This document shows, in pieces, positions 1 through 10,463 of a stretch of DNA of 64,000 bases; positions within the stretch are counted from its first letter, which is position 1, and every line of letters begins with the position of its first letter. A program made the position numbers and the translations under genes. Origin of the DNA: Sparassis latifolia (lineage: Eukaryota > Basidiomycota > Agaricomycetes > Polyporales > Sparassidaceae); assembly GCA_018466975.1 (NCBI GenBank), contig CM031553.1, positions 186,001-250,000 of the forward strand. The letters run 5' to 3'. The notes beneath the pieces are model-generated. The model saw only the letters and a program-made list of their open reading frames with translations. It had not been told where the DNA came from and did not search any database.

Positions 1-214
1 ACCTTGAGAAGGTGCTTCGGAATGAGACTGGACGTGGAGATGGCACGCAGTCAAGATTCGACATAGGACGCTGCGCTGGTTTAGAACCGTGCCTCGTGAA
101 CCACCGGAGGTAAGTACTACGGAGACGCGTCTCCGGCTCTAAAGAGATCGCACACACCGCATCGACGTAGGCACGCACGCGTCGACAACACAGAGAGAGA
201 CGCACCGCGCTGCG

Positions 215-1350
215 TTGCAGGTGCGCCACGCGAAAACTCTACGACATCGCATCTTGAATTCCGTCCTCACTTCGACCCGGTCCGGAAAAAAACCAAACCC
301 GCTCGCAATCGCACGAAAGTCGCACGAACGCTCCCGCCGCATCTCCACACGACGACGTCCGAACACACAGCAGAACGCCACACCCGGCGGCGAGCACGAG
401 CACGCCGACAGCGCCTGCCTCACCCCATCGCCAGCTCCGCCGCAGAGGGCCGTCCCGCTCCGAAACCTCCAAGGGAGCAATACGCGAGGTCCCCGGGCAA
501 ACTCCGAGGGCGAGCACGCGCGCGCACACCACACGCGCGGATCCACTCCTCAGCACCGAGCGGCGTGCGGCCGAACAGCCAGGCCCACCGTCACATCTCG
601 CAGACGATCCCGCGGTGGCAGCGGCGGCGGGCACTCCACCCTGCGCGAAATCTCCAGGGAAAGGCGCGGATATAGCAATGTGCGATCCGAGCAGACGCTC
701 CCGCTCGTAACTAGTACCTGAGCCTTTTGCGCGCTGAGTGGAGGGAGCCGCACCCGCCCAGGAGTCACAATGCCTCCCCCCCGCACGCACGCGTAGGCAA
801 AAAAAATCTGAGTGCACACGAGGGGTACGTACGCCGTCCGACGAAGTGGGCACGGAAGGGGGAGCACGAGCCTGGACCGATCCCGCCGAAGCGCGCACGG
901 CAACACCCACCTTGGAAGTAAATCTCGCGGCACACGACGCACGTGGCCGAGCGGGCAACGACGCCACAGCACGCACCTCGGTATCAGGCCGCACGAGCTG
1001 CTCGTCGGCGGCACGGGGGAGAGCGCGAGCGCGGGCGGAGCCCCACAGGACGTATCCCGCGCACGCCCGTCCGCCTGCACGCACCTCTCTGGGCGCACGA
1101 GCGCTAGGCTTGCGGATGTGGACCGTGGAGCGGGGTGTCGCGGGATCCCGCATGAGCGGCGGAGGTTCGGCAGGTGGCGAGGGTTTGGTGCCGAATGCGT
1201 ATTCCCCGCGGGAGAGAGAGAGGCGGGGGAACACCGCGCGGATGTCCGACGCGTGCGTGGGCGCAGTGCACAGACCTCGGAGGCGTGCGCAGGGCAGGCT
1301 CTGGCGCCACTGGCACGCGCAGGGCGGGGCTCGCGATGTAGAGCCCCGGG
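215..1350 (-). repeat. Dispersed repeat R1a (inverted partner of R1b)
   Basis: The reverse complement of this GC-rich stretch matches 17245-18080 over several long blocks. Shared landmarks include a block around 1100-1210 that reappears at 17440-17570, and a block at 215-300 that reappears at 17985-18075. R1a is roughly 300 bp longer than R1b because of indels. No conserved protein family is recognisable. Open frames run long in most phases, as expected for very GC-rich DNA. Either a dispersed repeat or a duplicated, decayed gene region would fit. Confidence 0.7.
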
Positions 1351-2209
1351 CGCTCTCCACGAGCACGGCGGGCACTCGCGCATCCACGGCCCTCGGCGGG
1401 GCATGCGAATGTCCAAGGGCCGTTCGCGGGATGGGCGGTTCGGCGGGCGCGGGGTCGCTGGGGAGCGTGCGGAACGGGATGGGAGGCGTGTGGAGGGCGA
1501 CGGCGTCCGCGCGCGACGAGCGGTCTGGCCGCGTGCGTGCGTTCAGGGTGTCGGTGGATAGCACGAGCGAATATGTCTTCGCACACAGGGGGAGACACGG
1601 CGGGGGCGTGCAGAGGCGGCATGGGGTCTTTGGAGCGTGCGGGTGGTCTGATCGTGGAGGGGAGACGCGGGTCGGGGGCGCGGAATGCGGGTGGTTGCAG
1701 TAGTGGATATATCTGTATGACGTCCGATGGTCGGCGGAGTTTTGGTGCCTAGTTGCTGGGGGCCCGTCATGTACATTGTGTAGCACCGTCTCTGGCCCGA
1801 CTGGGACGAGCGACGTCGCGCGGTGTGTGCGGTCTAGCGTGTATGTGCGCGTTCGGCGCGAGCGAATACTTTTGTTCACACAGCAGTGGAACGAGGACAC
1901 GGCGGGCGGCGGAGGGCCTTTGGTTGCGCGTGTGGGCGGTCCGACTCTTGGTTGGAGTATGTGTCGGCGTAGAGGACCAGGGCGGCAGTGGGTCAGCACG
2001 AAAGACGACTGGGCGCGTCAGAAGCGCCAGGAAGCTCGGCGCAGGTGTGATCTCAGCGCGATCGTTATAGCACGAACCGATAAGTCGTATTATACACAAC
2101 AACACAAACAGGTTATCCGACGAAAACTCACGACGTACGATACAAGTACACCACACCCTCCTCCACCCCCACTGCGCTGTCTTTCCATGCCTGTCTCCAA
2201 GTGCGAGGT
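1351..2209. other. GC-rich stretch without a recognisable gene
   Basis: Long open frames overlap on both strands here, including one continuing on the minus strand through R1a. Their predicted products are Arg/Pro/Ala/Ser-rich and match no family I recognise. The stretch is best left as non-coding or decayed sequence. Confidence 0.5.
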
Positions 2210-2705
2210 TCACTGCACGAGGAGCAGCGCGCCAAGTGCAATGCCGACGGGGAGCGGGAGCTGCATGGCGTGCGCAAGCGGACGAGCGCCGCTGGTGCTG
2301 GTGCTGGAGGGGGCGGAGGAGCTGCGGATGACAGACGCGCTCGGGGCGGAGGTAGCAGAGGACGCGGAGGATGCGCCCGGGGCAGAGGAGGACGCGCCCG
2401 GGGCAGAGGAGGCGCTCGACGGGGTGGAGGTCGTTGGTTCGCTCGAAGCGGAGGGCTCCGAGCTGGGCGCGCTAGCAGGCAAGGGACATCAGCGCTCAAA
2501 CGGGAGGGAAGACGAGGGGACTCGCACGTGGAGGACTCGGGCGGGGACGAGGGGACGCTCGTCGCGCTGGGGAAGACGCTGCTGAGGGGATGCCGCTGAG
2601 CGGGAACGTCGGCGTGCGCATGCTCACGTGCGACACGCTCGACGCGCTCTGGGCGTGCACACCGAGGGCGAGGGCGAGGACGAGGAGGACTGCGGGGTGC
2701 TTCAT
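2210..2705 (-). CDS. Secreted Ser/Ala-rich GPI-anchor-type protein, copy A
   Basis: Reading leftward from ATG 2705, the product opens with a clear signal peptide (MKHPAVLLVLALALGVHAQS). A Ser/Ala/Pro-rich body follows. The last segment, ending at 2210, is hydrophobic (LPLPVGIALGALLLVQ), as in GPI-anchored cell-wall proteins. The signal peptide and the Ser-rich body lie in different frames. A well-formed intron (GTGCGAG donor, CTGAT branch site, CTGCTAG acceptor, about 56 nt) joins the two Ser-rich parts in phase. The junction just after the signal peptide needs either a very short intron or a frameshift and is unresolved. A degraded paralogue lies at 44651-45075. The cell-surface role is inferred from composition only. 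Confidence 0.45.
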
Positions 2706-3640
2706 CGATATCGTGCGCGAGTGCAAGGAGTCAGCGCGGCCAGTACTTTATGGCCGTGGGCATCCAAGTCGTCTCGACTCTCCGACGTCGGGGCTCTCCG
2801 CGCGTGATCTTACACGTGTCTACGCGTCTGCGCCGATCGCGTTTCGGTGCCCGCCGGCTGCGTCGACGACGACGCACCCTTCGGTGCTGGAGCTGAGGGT
2901 ACACCTTCCGCTCTTCACTCCTACTTGCAACGGGGAAACGCAGTTGACGAAATACGCCCGGAGCCCGCTCTCCGCTCGACGGCGCTTAACCCGCGTCGTT
3001 ACTTCCCCATCGTGCCTTCACCTTTTCGGTATCCGTTCCAGGTCGCAGCTGAGTGCACGTCGGGTTCGGGCTGCTGGAGAGTCGTCCGACACGGGTGCAG
3101 CTTGAAGCTCGAAGCGCGAGCGATTCCTCCATGCGGGAAGCGCACCACCGCAAGGCCCCCACAGCCGCGGAGCTAGCGATGACCGAAACTGTTACAGAGC
3201 AGCCACTCAGATTGCGTGGTTCCCCTCGCCCGTACGCAGTGTGGTCCTGCCGGTACGTGCTCGTTTCCCGTCTGTGCGCAGGTCTGGGATTGTGTACATG
3301 CGCCGTCAGCTTTCTTTTTCTATTCGATGGACGCTCCGCGCTCGTCCCGGTGAGCAAACTCATGCCTTTCGAAACGCGGGATTGAACGGTTTCTTTGCAG
3401 CAGGTGATGCATACGGCCTGAGCAGGGTGAGGCATCACGCCGCGTGTCGACGTTTGCTGGATATCGATATCCGGGCCGTCCAGCTTCGAAGGATAAAGGA
3501 TACGTGATACGATCATCCGTCCACCGCGCCCAGACGCGCGCCATCCTGTGTGCTCAACTTGCGGAATATGGGCATGTGCGCAGATGGGCGAGCCAGCCGG
3601 TGTGCGCACGTCGATATCTGCTCGTTTGATGGTGCAGCCT
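2706..3640. other. No clear gene; weak paralogy to 30246-30370
   Basis: The part at 2747-2880 resembles 30246-30370 in DNA and in the predicted start of a short peptide (M-A/P-V-G-I-x-V). This suggests fragments of one duplicated sequence. A 225-codon minus-strand frame covers 2986-3663 but its product resembles nothing known and it overlaps repeat sequence. Confidence 0.35.
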
Positions 3641-4129
3641 TCCGCGCGAAGGATATTGTCCACCTTCCGGATCTAACCGATGGTGCTCTGCGACGGATGA
3701 ATCCGATCTGCATGGCTGCTGTCCACATGGATATCCCCGTCTACATGCGGGCAGCAGATTTCGTGCCCCCCCCTCCCCCCAAGCCGCAGGTTGCGCGGCA
3801 ACCGGAACGGAGAATATCCAGGTGCAGATTTACAGTACTATATCGAATCGCGATGATTTTTCTCCTGTCGCACCTGCATCCTCGACTCGACTCAACTTAC
3901 CGTGGTGCGATTCTCGATGATGTCACGGTGTGTATCGGATAGCTGATCCAGTCAGCTGTGCCCATCAGGATATCCGGTCTGGAATATATCGTTTTTATAA
4001 GGTGGCGCTGTCGATGTACTTATTGTGGGCCGTGTTTCGCTCATTAAGACTCGGGCCGTCTGTCTATTTAATTCACTCGGAGCACATGCGAACTCCGCCA
4101 CCTGAATAGTAGCAGAGATTTCGCTGCTA

Positions 4130-4504
4130 CTATCGTTGACCCGGATATGCCAAAAGTTTGGCACTTCTGGTCCCGCCGCGCAACACCTGGCGCGATAGTC
4201 TCCGGCACCCCATATGATGTTGATATGGCACGTAGAATACAACAGGTGGTTTTTCTGTATTTTTTAGAGCAATGTTGACCATCGTAGAGAGATGCCGCTG
4301 TGTGGCACCAGCCAAGTACAGTCCTGTGATTGCGAATTTTTTGGGATCCGAGCAGGCCACACATACTTACCAAAACTTTAGAGCATCAAGAGTAGGCACA
4401 CAGGCTTCTACCTCTGCAATTTTGAAGTGATCAGGTAAGAGAATAGAGCCGCAGGAAAACATTTGGCACTTCTGGGACATTTGGCATATCCGGGTCCACG
4501 ATAG
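4130..4504. mobile_element. Mariner-type MITE with 25-bp TIRs
   Basis: The left terminal repeat at 4130-4154 (starting CTATCGTTGACCCGG) and the right one at 4480-4504 are inverted copies with 24 of 25 positions matching. Both sides are flanked by TA (4128-4129 and 4505-4506), the usual Tc1/mariner target duplication. Just inside, a second motif (TTGGCACTTCTGG) is repeated. Related sites at 5478-5490 and 26187-26200 lack the insert, so this element arrived after the units duplicated. At 375 bp it has no room for a transposase, so it would be non-autonomous. Confidence 0.75.
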
Positions 4505-4650
4505 TAATCGTACTACTGGTACGGCGCACTCCTGTGTCATTGAAGGCTCGAATGTCGCTGCCCCTCGTAGATGTGTTTTTCTTCGGCAGCACTGTTCGTT
4601 CGAATAAATTTCTGTGCGCGACCCGGCAGCGACGCGACGCGTCGGCATCA

Positions 4651-5067
4651 CATGATCGTCTATTCCTGTCCCTCAGGTTCGTCGCTTTACCTTATTTCCA
4701 TGATTTGCTCAGTGAACGTGCTTTCGGAACGAAGATACGTGGCACGTATAAATACAACTCCCAGGTTTTCTTCTTTATGGATTTCATGCCTGGTCGTTCC
4801 TTGGATGAAGTTTGGCCCGAGATGACTCCCGCTGCAAAGTCCATTTTGGTCGAGCAGCTCCGGGACCACTACTCTCGTCTCAAATCACTGACTGAGACGT
4901 ACATTGGAGGCCTCGGCCGTACTCCTGCTTTTGACATCGTATTTGAGAACTTGAAGTCCGACGATCGTGGTCCGTTCTCGAGCGTTACTGCCTTTCACGA
5001 TGCCCTCTACCGTGCTTTCAAAGTGTGCATCGACAGAAATAGTCCACTTTCCGGATTTAACCGATGA
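4651..5067 (+). pseudogene. APH-like kinase fragment A
   Basis: The frame matches, almost residue for residue, the middle of the kinase pseudogene at 24800-25760. It contains the FFFMDFMPGRSLDEVW segment, which corresponds to the hinge of aminoglycoside-phosphotransferase/choline-kinase-like proteins, and the following helical segment (ILVEQLRDHYSRLKSL). The N-terminal lobe is missing: the match begins abruptly at about 4651 after repeat-unit sequence. The catalytic HGD...N and DWE motifs are also absent because the frame runs into repeat sequence near 5045. It is a captured internal fragment and cannot be an active kinase. Confidence 0.7.
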
Positions 5068-6960
5068 TGCTCTGCGACGGATGAATCCGATCTGCACGGC
5101 TGCTGTCCACATGGATATCATGAACGCAGCAGATTTCGTGGCCCACACACCTCAGGTCGCGCAGCAACCGGAACGGAGAATATGCAGGTGCAAATTCATA
5201 GCACTAATATTGAATCGCGATGATTTTTCTTCTGTCGCACCTGCATCCTCGACTCAACTTACCGTGGTGCGATTCTCGATGATGTCACGGTGCGTATCGG
5301 ATGGCTGATCCAGCCAGCTGCGCCCATTCTGATATCCAGTCTAGAATATATTGTTTTTATAAGGTGGAGCTGTCGATGTAATTATTGCGGGCCGTGTTTC
5401 ACTCATTAAGACTCCTGTCTATATAATTCACTCGGAGCACATGCGAACTCCGCCACCTGAATAGCAGAGATTTTGCTGCCAATCTTACTACTGGTACGGC
5501 GCACTCCTGTGTTATTGACGGCTCGAAGCTCGCTGCCCCTCGTAGATGTGTTTTTCTTCGGCAGCACTGTGCGTTCGATTAATTTTCTGTGCGCGACTCG
5601 GCGGCGACGCGACGCGTCGGCATCACATGATCTACAGAAGCCCTCCTTATTCAGAAGAGGAAAGTCAGAAGGATCATCGCGCGAACGATCGCCAGCTCAC
5701 TCAGGCTGCACCAATTCGGTTTGAATATCCCTTCAACAGCACCCTTTGGCTGTTATTCTGAAGTATGATGTGTCCGTTGTGGAGACTGGTCAGGTTTTTC
5801 AGTCGGCTTGAAGACTCGGAGCGCAGTTTCGTGTGACGGTCTCTCTTGCAGCTCTCCGAAGGATTTTTCGAACAGACAAGGCCGGTTGCGTGATAGGACT
5901 TACCGGTGAGCACCAGCGGCATAAGTATGTAGAGAGAAGTTAACAGTGTTATGTCTCGAATGGCTAGCCACAGACGATGCACGAGGTTCGCACTCGTTTT
6001 CGCGAAGAACGGACTGAATACAGTACCGAGCGAATCGTAGGTTAGCGTCCGCGATCTCGGGAAAGTCAGCTGACGCGAGGTCCTCGTACTCTTCTTCTGT
6101 GATATACAGGAGCGATCCTCAGGGATCCGTTTCGCACGCAGTACCGTGAAGCTGCGTCGACAATCCATCTTTCTCCACCATCGTGGAGATCTGATCATCC
6201 CGGACAATCCTGATACTCTGCCGTTGTCCATTTATCCTAGATGCATCGGAAATACCTGAGGTCCGAACGAGCCTGGGCACAAATGTCCTTGTTATATCCA
6301 TCGACTTGCGTGTAGGTCATCTTGAGACCAACTGCTGTAGAATAGTATCCTAGTGTTGGATGGATTCAACCGTTTTCGCTAATAACCTGCCTTATAGTGA
6401 GTATACGATCGTCAGACTGTATGCTGTGAAGGGCTAACCATGGTAGGTACATTTAGATGTAACAAATTCGCCGTCCACGACCTTACGTGGTATCGCACGT
6501 ATTGTATGACAGGCAAGGTGTACGCAAGACACTGGAAATATCCGAACTGCGACGTGCATTGCTGCCGATGGAAATCTGTTTTGTGATTACAAGTCGTTGT
6601 GGTGTATCCCGTCAGTGTCAAATATCTCTTCATGAAACGCGCTGACGTTGTAGCCAAATATATATTCAGCACTATGCTTTGACACACTTGACTGAACGTC
6701 TGATGCGCTCTTGGGCGATCTTCAAGCGGAAGTGGATTGACAAAGGTCCCAGGCAAGCAGACCGAGTGGCACAGTTTGATTATGCCACTTTCCAGATTGT
6801 GTGGGCCAAACAAAGCAATCCATGGCCGCGTCACGTTGCATAAGTATGCTTTGTTTAAAATGGTTTCCGCGCCACTCTGTTCGACATTTTGCGCTTTGAC
6901 CTTTACCACCCACCACCACCACCGCTGCCACCTTTGTTATCCTTTGTGCCAAACACAATC

Positions 6961-8476
6961 ATGTTCTCGACACCTTACTCTCATGCCGCTTCAATGCACG
7001 GAATGTGGCCACTCGCCGACTCTCACCCAACCGTTGACAATTCGAACGTAAGAGCATCGCTCTCTTTTATTCTGCGTCTCTGCTCACGTTTCTCCACGAT
7101 ACCAGAACGTTGCCTCGGACCTGTTTGGGACCATCGGATATGCCGCAGAGCCTTTCAATCCGCCACTGGGAGGCACAGAGGCGGATATCGACCCATGGTG
7201 GCATAGCCAGAGCCACAACAAGTCTGAGGCCACTCTATCAGACGAGACGTTAGAGCTCCTCTTTGGTCCCGAACCCGAGAAGGTCCCCGATTTTGTGCCC
7301 TTCCCCGACTTTGCACCTGCCTTCGATTTCGACCCTGCCGAATTCGTGGCCACTGCGTCGCCACTGATCTCCTCTCCTTCGATGTTCTTCTCCGCTCCTG
7401 AACCTGTGCCCTACCCTGTCCATAATGCACCGACTCCACCCGCTCATCCACTCCTACCTATGGCCACAGTGGTCTCCGGTCCTCTACCGAGCACCGTTCC
7501 TTCACTTCCTCTCCTCGCCGCCTCTGCCCCGGTTTCTCCGATCACGTCCACTCCAGGTTCTGCACTTACGACTGGAAAGAGAACGAAGCGCGCGCTGTCC
7601 GACAGTGACTCTGCTGAGAGTTCGCAAACAACGGCCAGGCCGGCGAAGAAGGCTCGGAAGTCAAAGGCAGTAGTTGAGGCCACCGATGCAGCTGCCACGG
7701 ACAATGGTAAGGAGAGTGTCCTCCCTCGGCAGATTATCACTGACGCAGCTGCAGATTATGCATCGCCGACGGCCAGAACTCTGCTGCACATCATGCAGGG
7801 CTTCGCGACGAAGCACTGGAGCCCTGCGCACGAGGTAATCGATCTGACCATCGACGAGGATCACCCCACGGTCTTGAAGACCACGAGGGAGCTCGGCGAG
7901 TTCACCAAGAGGGTTCTCGCAGAATCTGTTCCGAAGGGTGCTCGCGGTGGGCGAGTGTGTGGCCCTGCGAAGTTTGCAGTGGCTCCAACACCCGCAGCGG
8001 TTCCAGAGTCCAGGGCTGTATCCTCCGTGACGGCGGCGACAGGTTGCAAGAGTAGGGCGACTGCGACGGACTCGAGCGATGGTCCACAAGATGCGGTCCC
8101 TGCAGCGAAGAGGAAGGCTAGGGCTCCGCGGAAGAAGAGGAACGCGGGAGTGGCGAGCAAGGGGAAAGCTGTGGAAGGGAAGGATGGTTCACCGCATGCC
8201 ACGAAGGGAACAGCGACCACTTCATCGTCGAATGTTCGTGCGAAGGGCAAGCGGCCGGCGCGTAATGTGGGCCCACCGACTATTCCTCCTCCCGTGATAG
8301 CTATGCCTGTTGACTTCATGCACCGTCCTCGTTCTTCTACGAGTGCGAGCAGTGCAGCGGGCAGTGCGCGGTCGTCAAACGGTTCTGCGGCTTCCGCGCC
8401 TGTCAAGAGCACATCGGCGATCCCGATGCCCGTCGTGGCTAGCAAGGTCATGTTCGACATCTTCAGCCAGTGGTGA
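6961..8476 (+). CDS. Repeat-unit nuclear-type protein, copy 1 (485 aa)
   Basis: The model has two exons, 6961-7047 and 7106-8476, separated by a 58-nt intron (GTAAGA...CCAG). The product starts MFSTPYSHAASMHGMW and ends FDIFSQW. I recognise no enzyme domain. After an acidic, aromatic N-terminal part and a Pro/Ser/Ala-rich linker come two basic clusters (GKRTKRALSDSDS and PAKKARKSKAVVEA) that look like nuclear localisation signals. Next is EVIDLTIDEDHP, with VIDLT at residues 273-277 followed by acidic residues, the form of a SUMO-interaction motif. A conserved stretch (TRELGEFTKRVLAESVPKG) and a third basic cluster (KRKARAPRKKR) follow. The remainder is predicted disordered by composition. 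Two closely related copies lie at 27620-29138 and 35681-37199. This copy lacks one codon present in both others. Nuclear, SUMO-linked function is inference. Confidence 0.75.
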
Positions 8477-9016
8477 ATGTCACACCCGTGAGGGAGGGAC
8501 CATACGTCTATGCCCGATATCACCCCTGGCGATCAGCGGACCACCGAAGGAGGCGGTATGCGACGCCAACGTCGGCGACTTGCCAGCCTATCGACAACAC
8601 CAAGAGTTGGCCCATCGTTCGCTTCGCGATGCCTGTCTCCGGTGTCGTGTGGCTCACTGTTATCGATGTGGATAGGGCACACTACGGTTGCTGGTTACAT
8701 CGGACTCCAGCCCGCTGGCCACGCAAACTAGTTGATGCTCGTCGAGCGCATTTTGGAAGCGCTTCTGGGTAGAGAAATGGAGCTATCCGCCAGAGCTTGA
8801 AGATGCCTAGATGACATGCATGAAATTCTTTGGTCTATGTACCTCGGCGTAGTCGGATATCATATCGTAAACAGACCATGCCTGCGGAACCCAAATGTCA
8901 AATCACGATGCATAAGAAAATTTCGTATAAAATCCAGAATGCATTCTTGTTCCAAATATACAACATAGTAATATCAGCCGGAACAAGACAAGAATACATT
9001 TCAGATGATTATAGTG
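8477..9016. other. 3' tail of repeat unit and spacer
   Basis: The first ~380 bp continue the repeat unit and are shared with the sequences after the other two copies of the unit's gene. From about 8855 the sequence is unique, AT-richer, and shows no gene up to the stop codon of the deaminase at 9017. Confidence 0.6.
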
Positions 9017-10148
9017 CTACTCTTTAGGTGTGAAGCCGCCGCGGACCCCATCGCGTTTAAAAAGACTTTCTATGAAGCTCCTTGTGATCACTCTCTGCTC
9101 GGCAGCACTGTCCTGTGATATTCGCTGAAGATTGTGCGAGTCCACCGAGGTTGGAGAATTCATCCGTGAGTAGCACTCAGAATCCACCTTGGCATCGATC
9201 TTCTCCATAAGCTCGGTTCGGAAAAGGTCGACAATTTTCTGGACAATCGGCAGGGGCAGCCAAGGTGGGAGAGCGCAAGCAGAGACTGTCGCATGAGTCC
9301 CTCTTATCTTGAATTTTGGGGCCTTGGTTTCAGCTCTGATGTGAACCAGCACAGCAGTACAGACAGGGCAGCATCGTTTGGATACACCCAGCTTGTCTTG
9401 GCCATACACCTATGAACTGCATTAGTCCCATGCCTCCCTCAAGGAATATGTCAACTTACAGCGTAATCAGGGTCACTCTTCACAATGGCTGCCATAAAAG
9501 CCTCTGCATGCAAGGTCCCTAAGAATGTCGTCCCAACTTTGCTCCCGATTGATGGATGCCTCTGGAAGTAACGGCTAACATCTTGCTTTCGCGGACTATC
9601 TTTATACAGCTTGTTGATGAGATCGTCTATCGACAACATTCCTTGACCTTGATGCTCCGCAGTTACCACGTGAACTTCGTACGGTTTTCCAGTGCCCTTC
9701 CACGGGGACTTGGATGCAAACCCTTGTAGTATTCGGATGGATTCGGGAAGGAGGCTTGCAAGCGAAGCCATCTCTCAAAGGCCATCTTCAGATCAACGCG
9801 GTCAACCAATGGTGTTATGCTAGACATCACGGCTCCCAAATCCGATTCACATTCGTCATCGCCTTCATTGAGAGCATCACTCTCGCTAGCCGTGGTCATG
9901 CGATCAGCCTTGACATTGTGCTGTGCCTCGTCTTCCTTGTATATGGCCACTGGGGGGAAAGTACCACCCTCGACGCACGCTTTGCCCTTGTCTCTGACAA
10001 CATTGCCCACACCGGGAAGACCATCCTTTCCATCGGAACTGAGCTCAGGTACTGGGACCTTTGCCTCTGTATGGCCGTCTGACACTACTGAACCATCGAG
10101 CCAGTTGCCCGTATATAACTCGTGATACGATTCTTCATCGCTCAACTC
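9017..10148 (-). pseudogene. OTT_1508-like deaminase, 3' part (split by Copia)
   Basis: This is the C-terminal half of a gene whose 5' half lies at 14982-16980 beyond the Copia element. The deaminase signature is visible as GTLHAEAFMAA (His-Ala-Glu zinc/catalytic motif) at about 9490-9520, then SKRCCPVC (second zinc motif) near 9370-9395. The two parts are joined by an intron with GTAAGTTG donor and TTCATAG acceptor (about 9411-9467), which splices in phase as DYA|VYGQDKLG. The family is OTT_1508-type deaminases, large basidiomycete expansions of a deaminase fold also found in bacterial toxins. The acidic linker (LSDEESYHELYTG) resumes in frame with the 5' half if the element and one target copy are ignored. 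A frame change at about 9660-9770 is unresolved. Substrate unknown. Confidence 0.7.
10144..10148. repeat. Target-site duplication of Copia, left
   Basis: AACTC sits immediately before the 5' LTR and is repeated exactly at 14982-14986 after the 3' LTR. Confidence 0.9.
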
Positions 10149-10381
10149 TGTTGGAGGCTTCGGGATGACCTTATTAGGCAATCCGGAGCATCCAGGTAGT
10201 CGGGCGATATTCCCCGATATCTTATTCAGCATCGAAGGATACAGTAGCTACGAGAACTATGTGGTATGTTCTGGACTAGTCTACTGGTGTAGTATATAAG
10301 GAGGGACCTCTTGCAGGTCCCAGAAAATATATCTCTTCCCCAATCACTCACTCGGAAGAATTCATATCAGCTGCGCTAATA
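10149..10381 (+). repeat. Copia 5' LTR
   Basis: It starts TGTTGGAGGCTTCGGGATG and ends GCTGCGCTAATA, so the ends are TG...TA rather than TG...CA. A TATA-like box (TATATAAG, 10293-10300) probably sets the element's promoter. Confidence 0.95.
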
Positions 10382-10400
10382 GGTTATGAGCCCCGCTAGC
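10382..10400 (+). promoter_or_regulatory. Copia primer-binding site (initiator tRNA half)
   Basis: The bases right after the LTR (GGTTATGAGCCCCG) are complementary to the anticodon stem-loop of fungal initiator tRNA-Met (…GGGCTCATAACC…), not to a tRNA 3' end. This matches the half-tRNA priming known for Drosophila copia and some yeast Ty1/copia elements. Confidence 0.7.
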
Positions 10401-10463
10401 TTATAGCTTATACTTTACCAGCTTCTACTTACTTGTTACACACTCTGACTATTGGTAGTTACA

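Larger units (their letters stand above)
3640..8855 (+). repeat. Repeat unit, copy 1 (with internal duplication)
   Basis: This segment shares colinear blocks with 25720-30245 and 33990-38310. The order is: kinase 3'-end remnant, a TATA-rich spacer, an AT-rich non-coding stretch, then the two-exon gene for a ~485-aa nuclear-type protein. In this copy the left block is present twice (3655-4130 and 5038-5490). The second is linked to a kinase fragment, and the first carries a small TA-flanked transposon. The stretch at 5650-6960 has no recognisable gene. Similarity to the other units stops near 8855, earlier than in units 2 and 3. Confidence 0.8.

Noticed and set aside
239..1999. 586-codon open frame on the minus strand
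   Set aside because: Very GC-rich, with long frames in nearly all phases. The predicted product has shuffled Arg/Pro/Ser/Ala composition, and R1b does not preserve the same frame.
7861..8523. 220-codon antisense frame opposite the repeat-unit gene, present in all three copies (275 codons in copy 3)
   Set aside because: It is the mirror of a conserved, GC-rich sense exon. It has no start context or domain, and its length follows the sense codon bias.
8340..8560. Cys-rich alternative frame with CxxC-like spacing near the end of the repeat-unit gene
   Set aside because: The Cys codons arise from shifted Ser/Ala codons (AGC, GCG). The frame has a stop in the middle and no exon borders.
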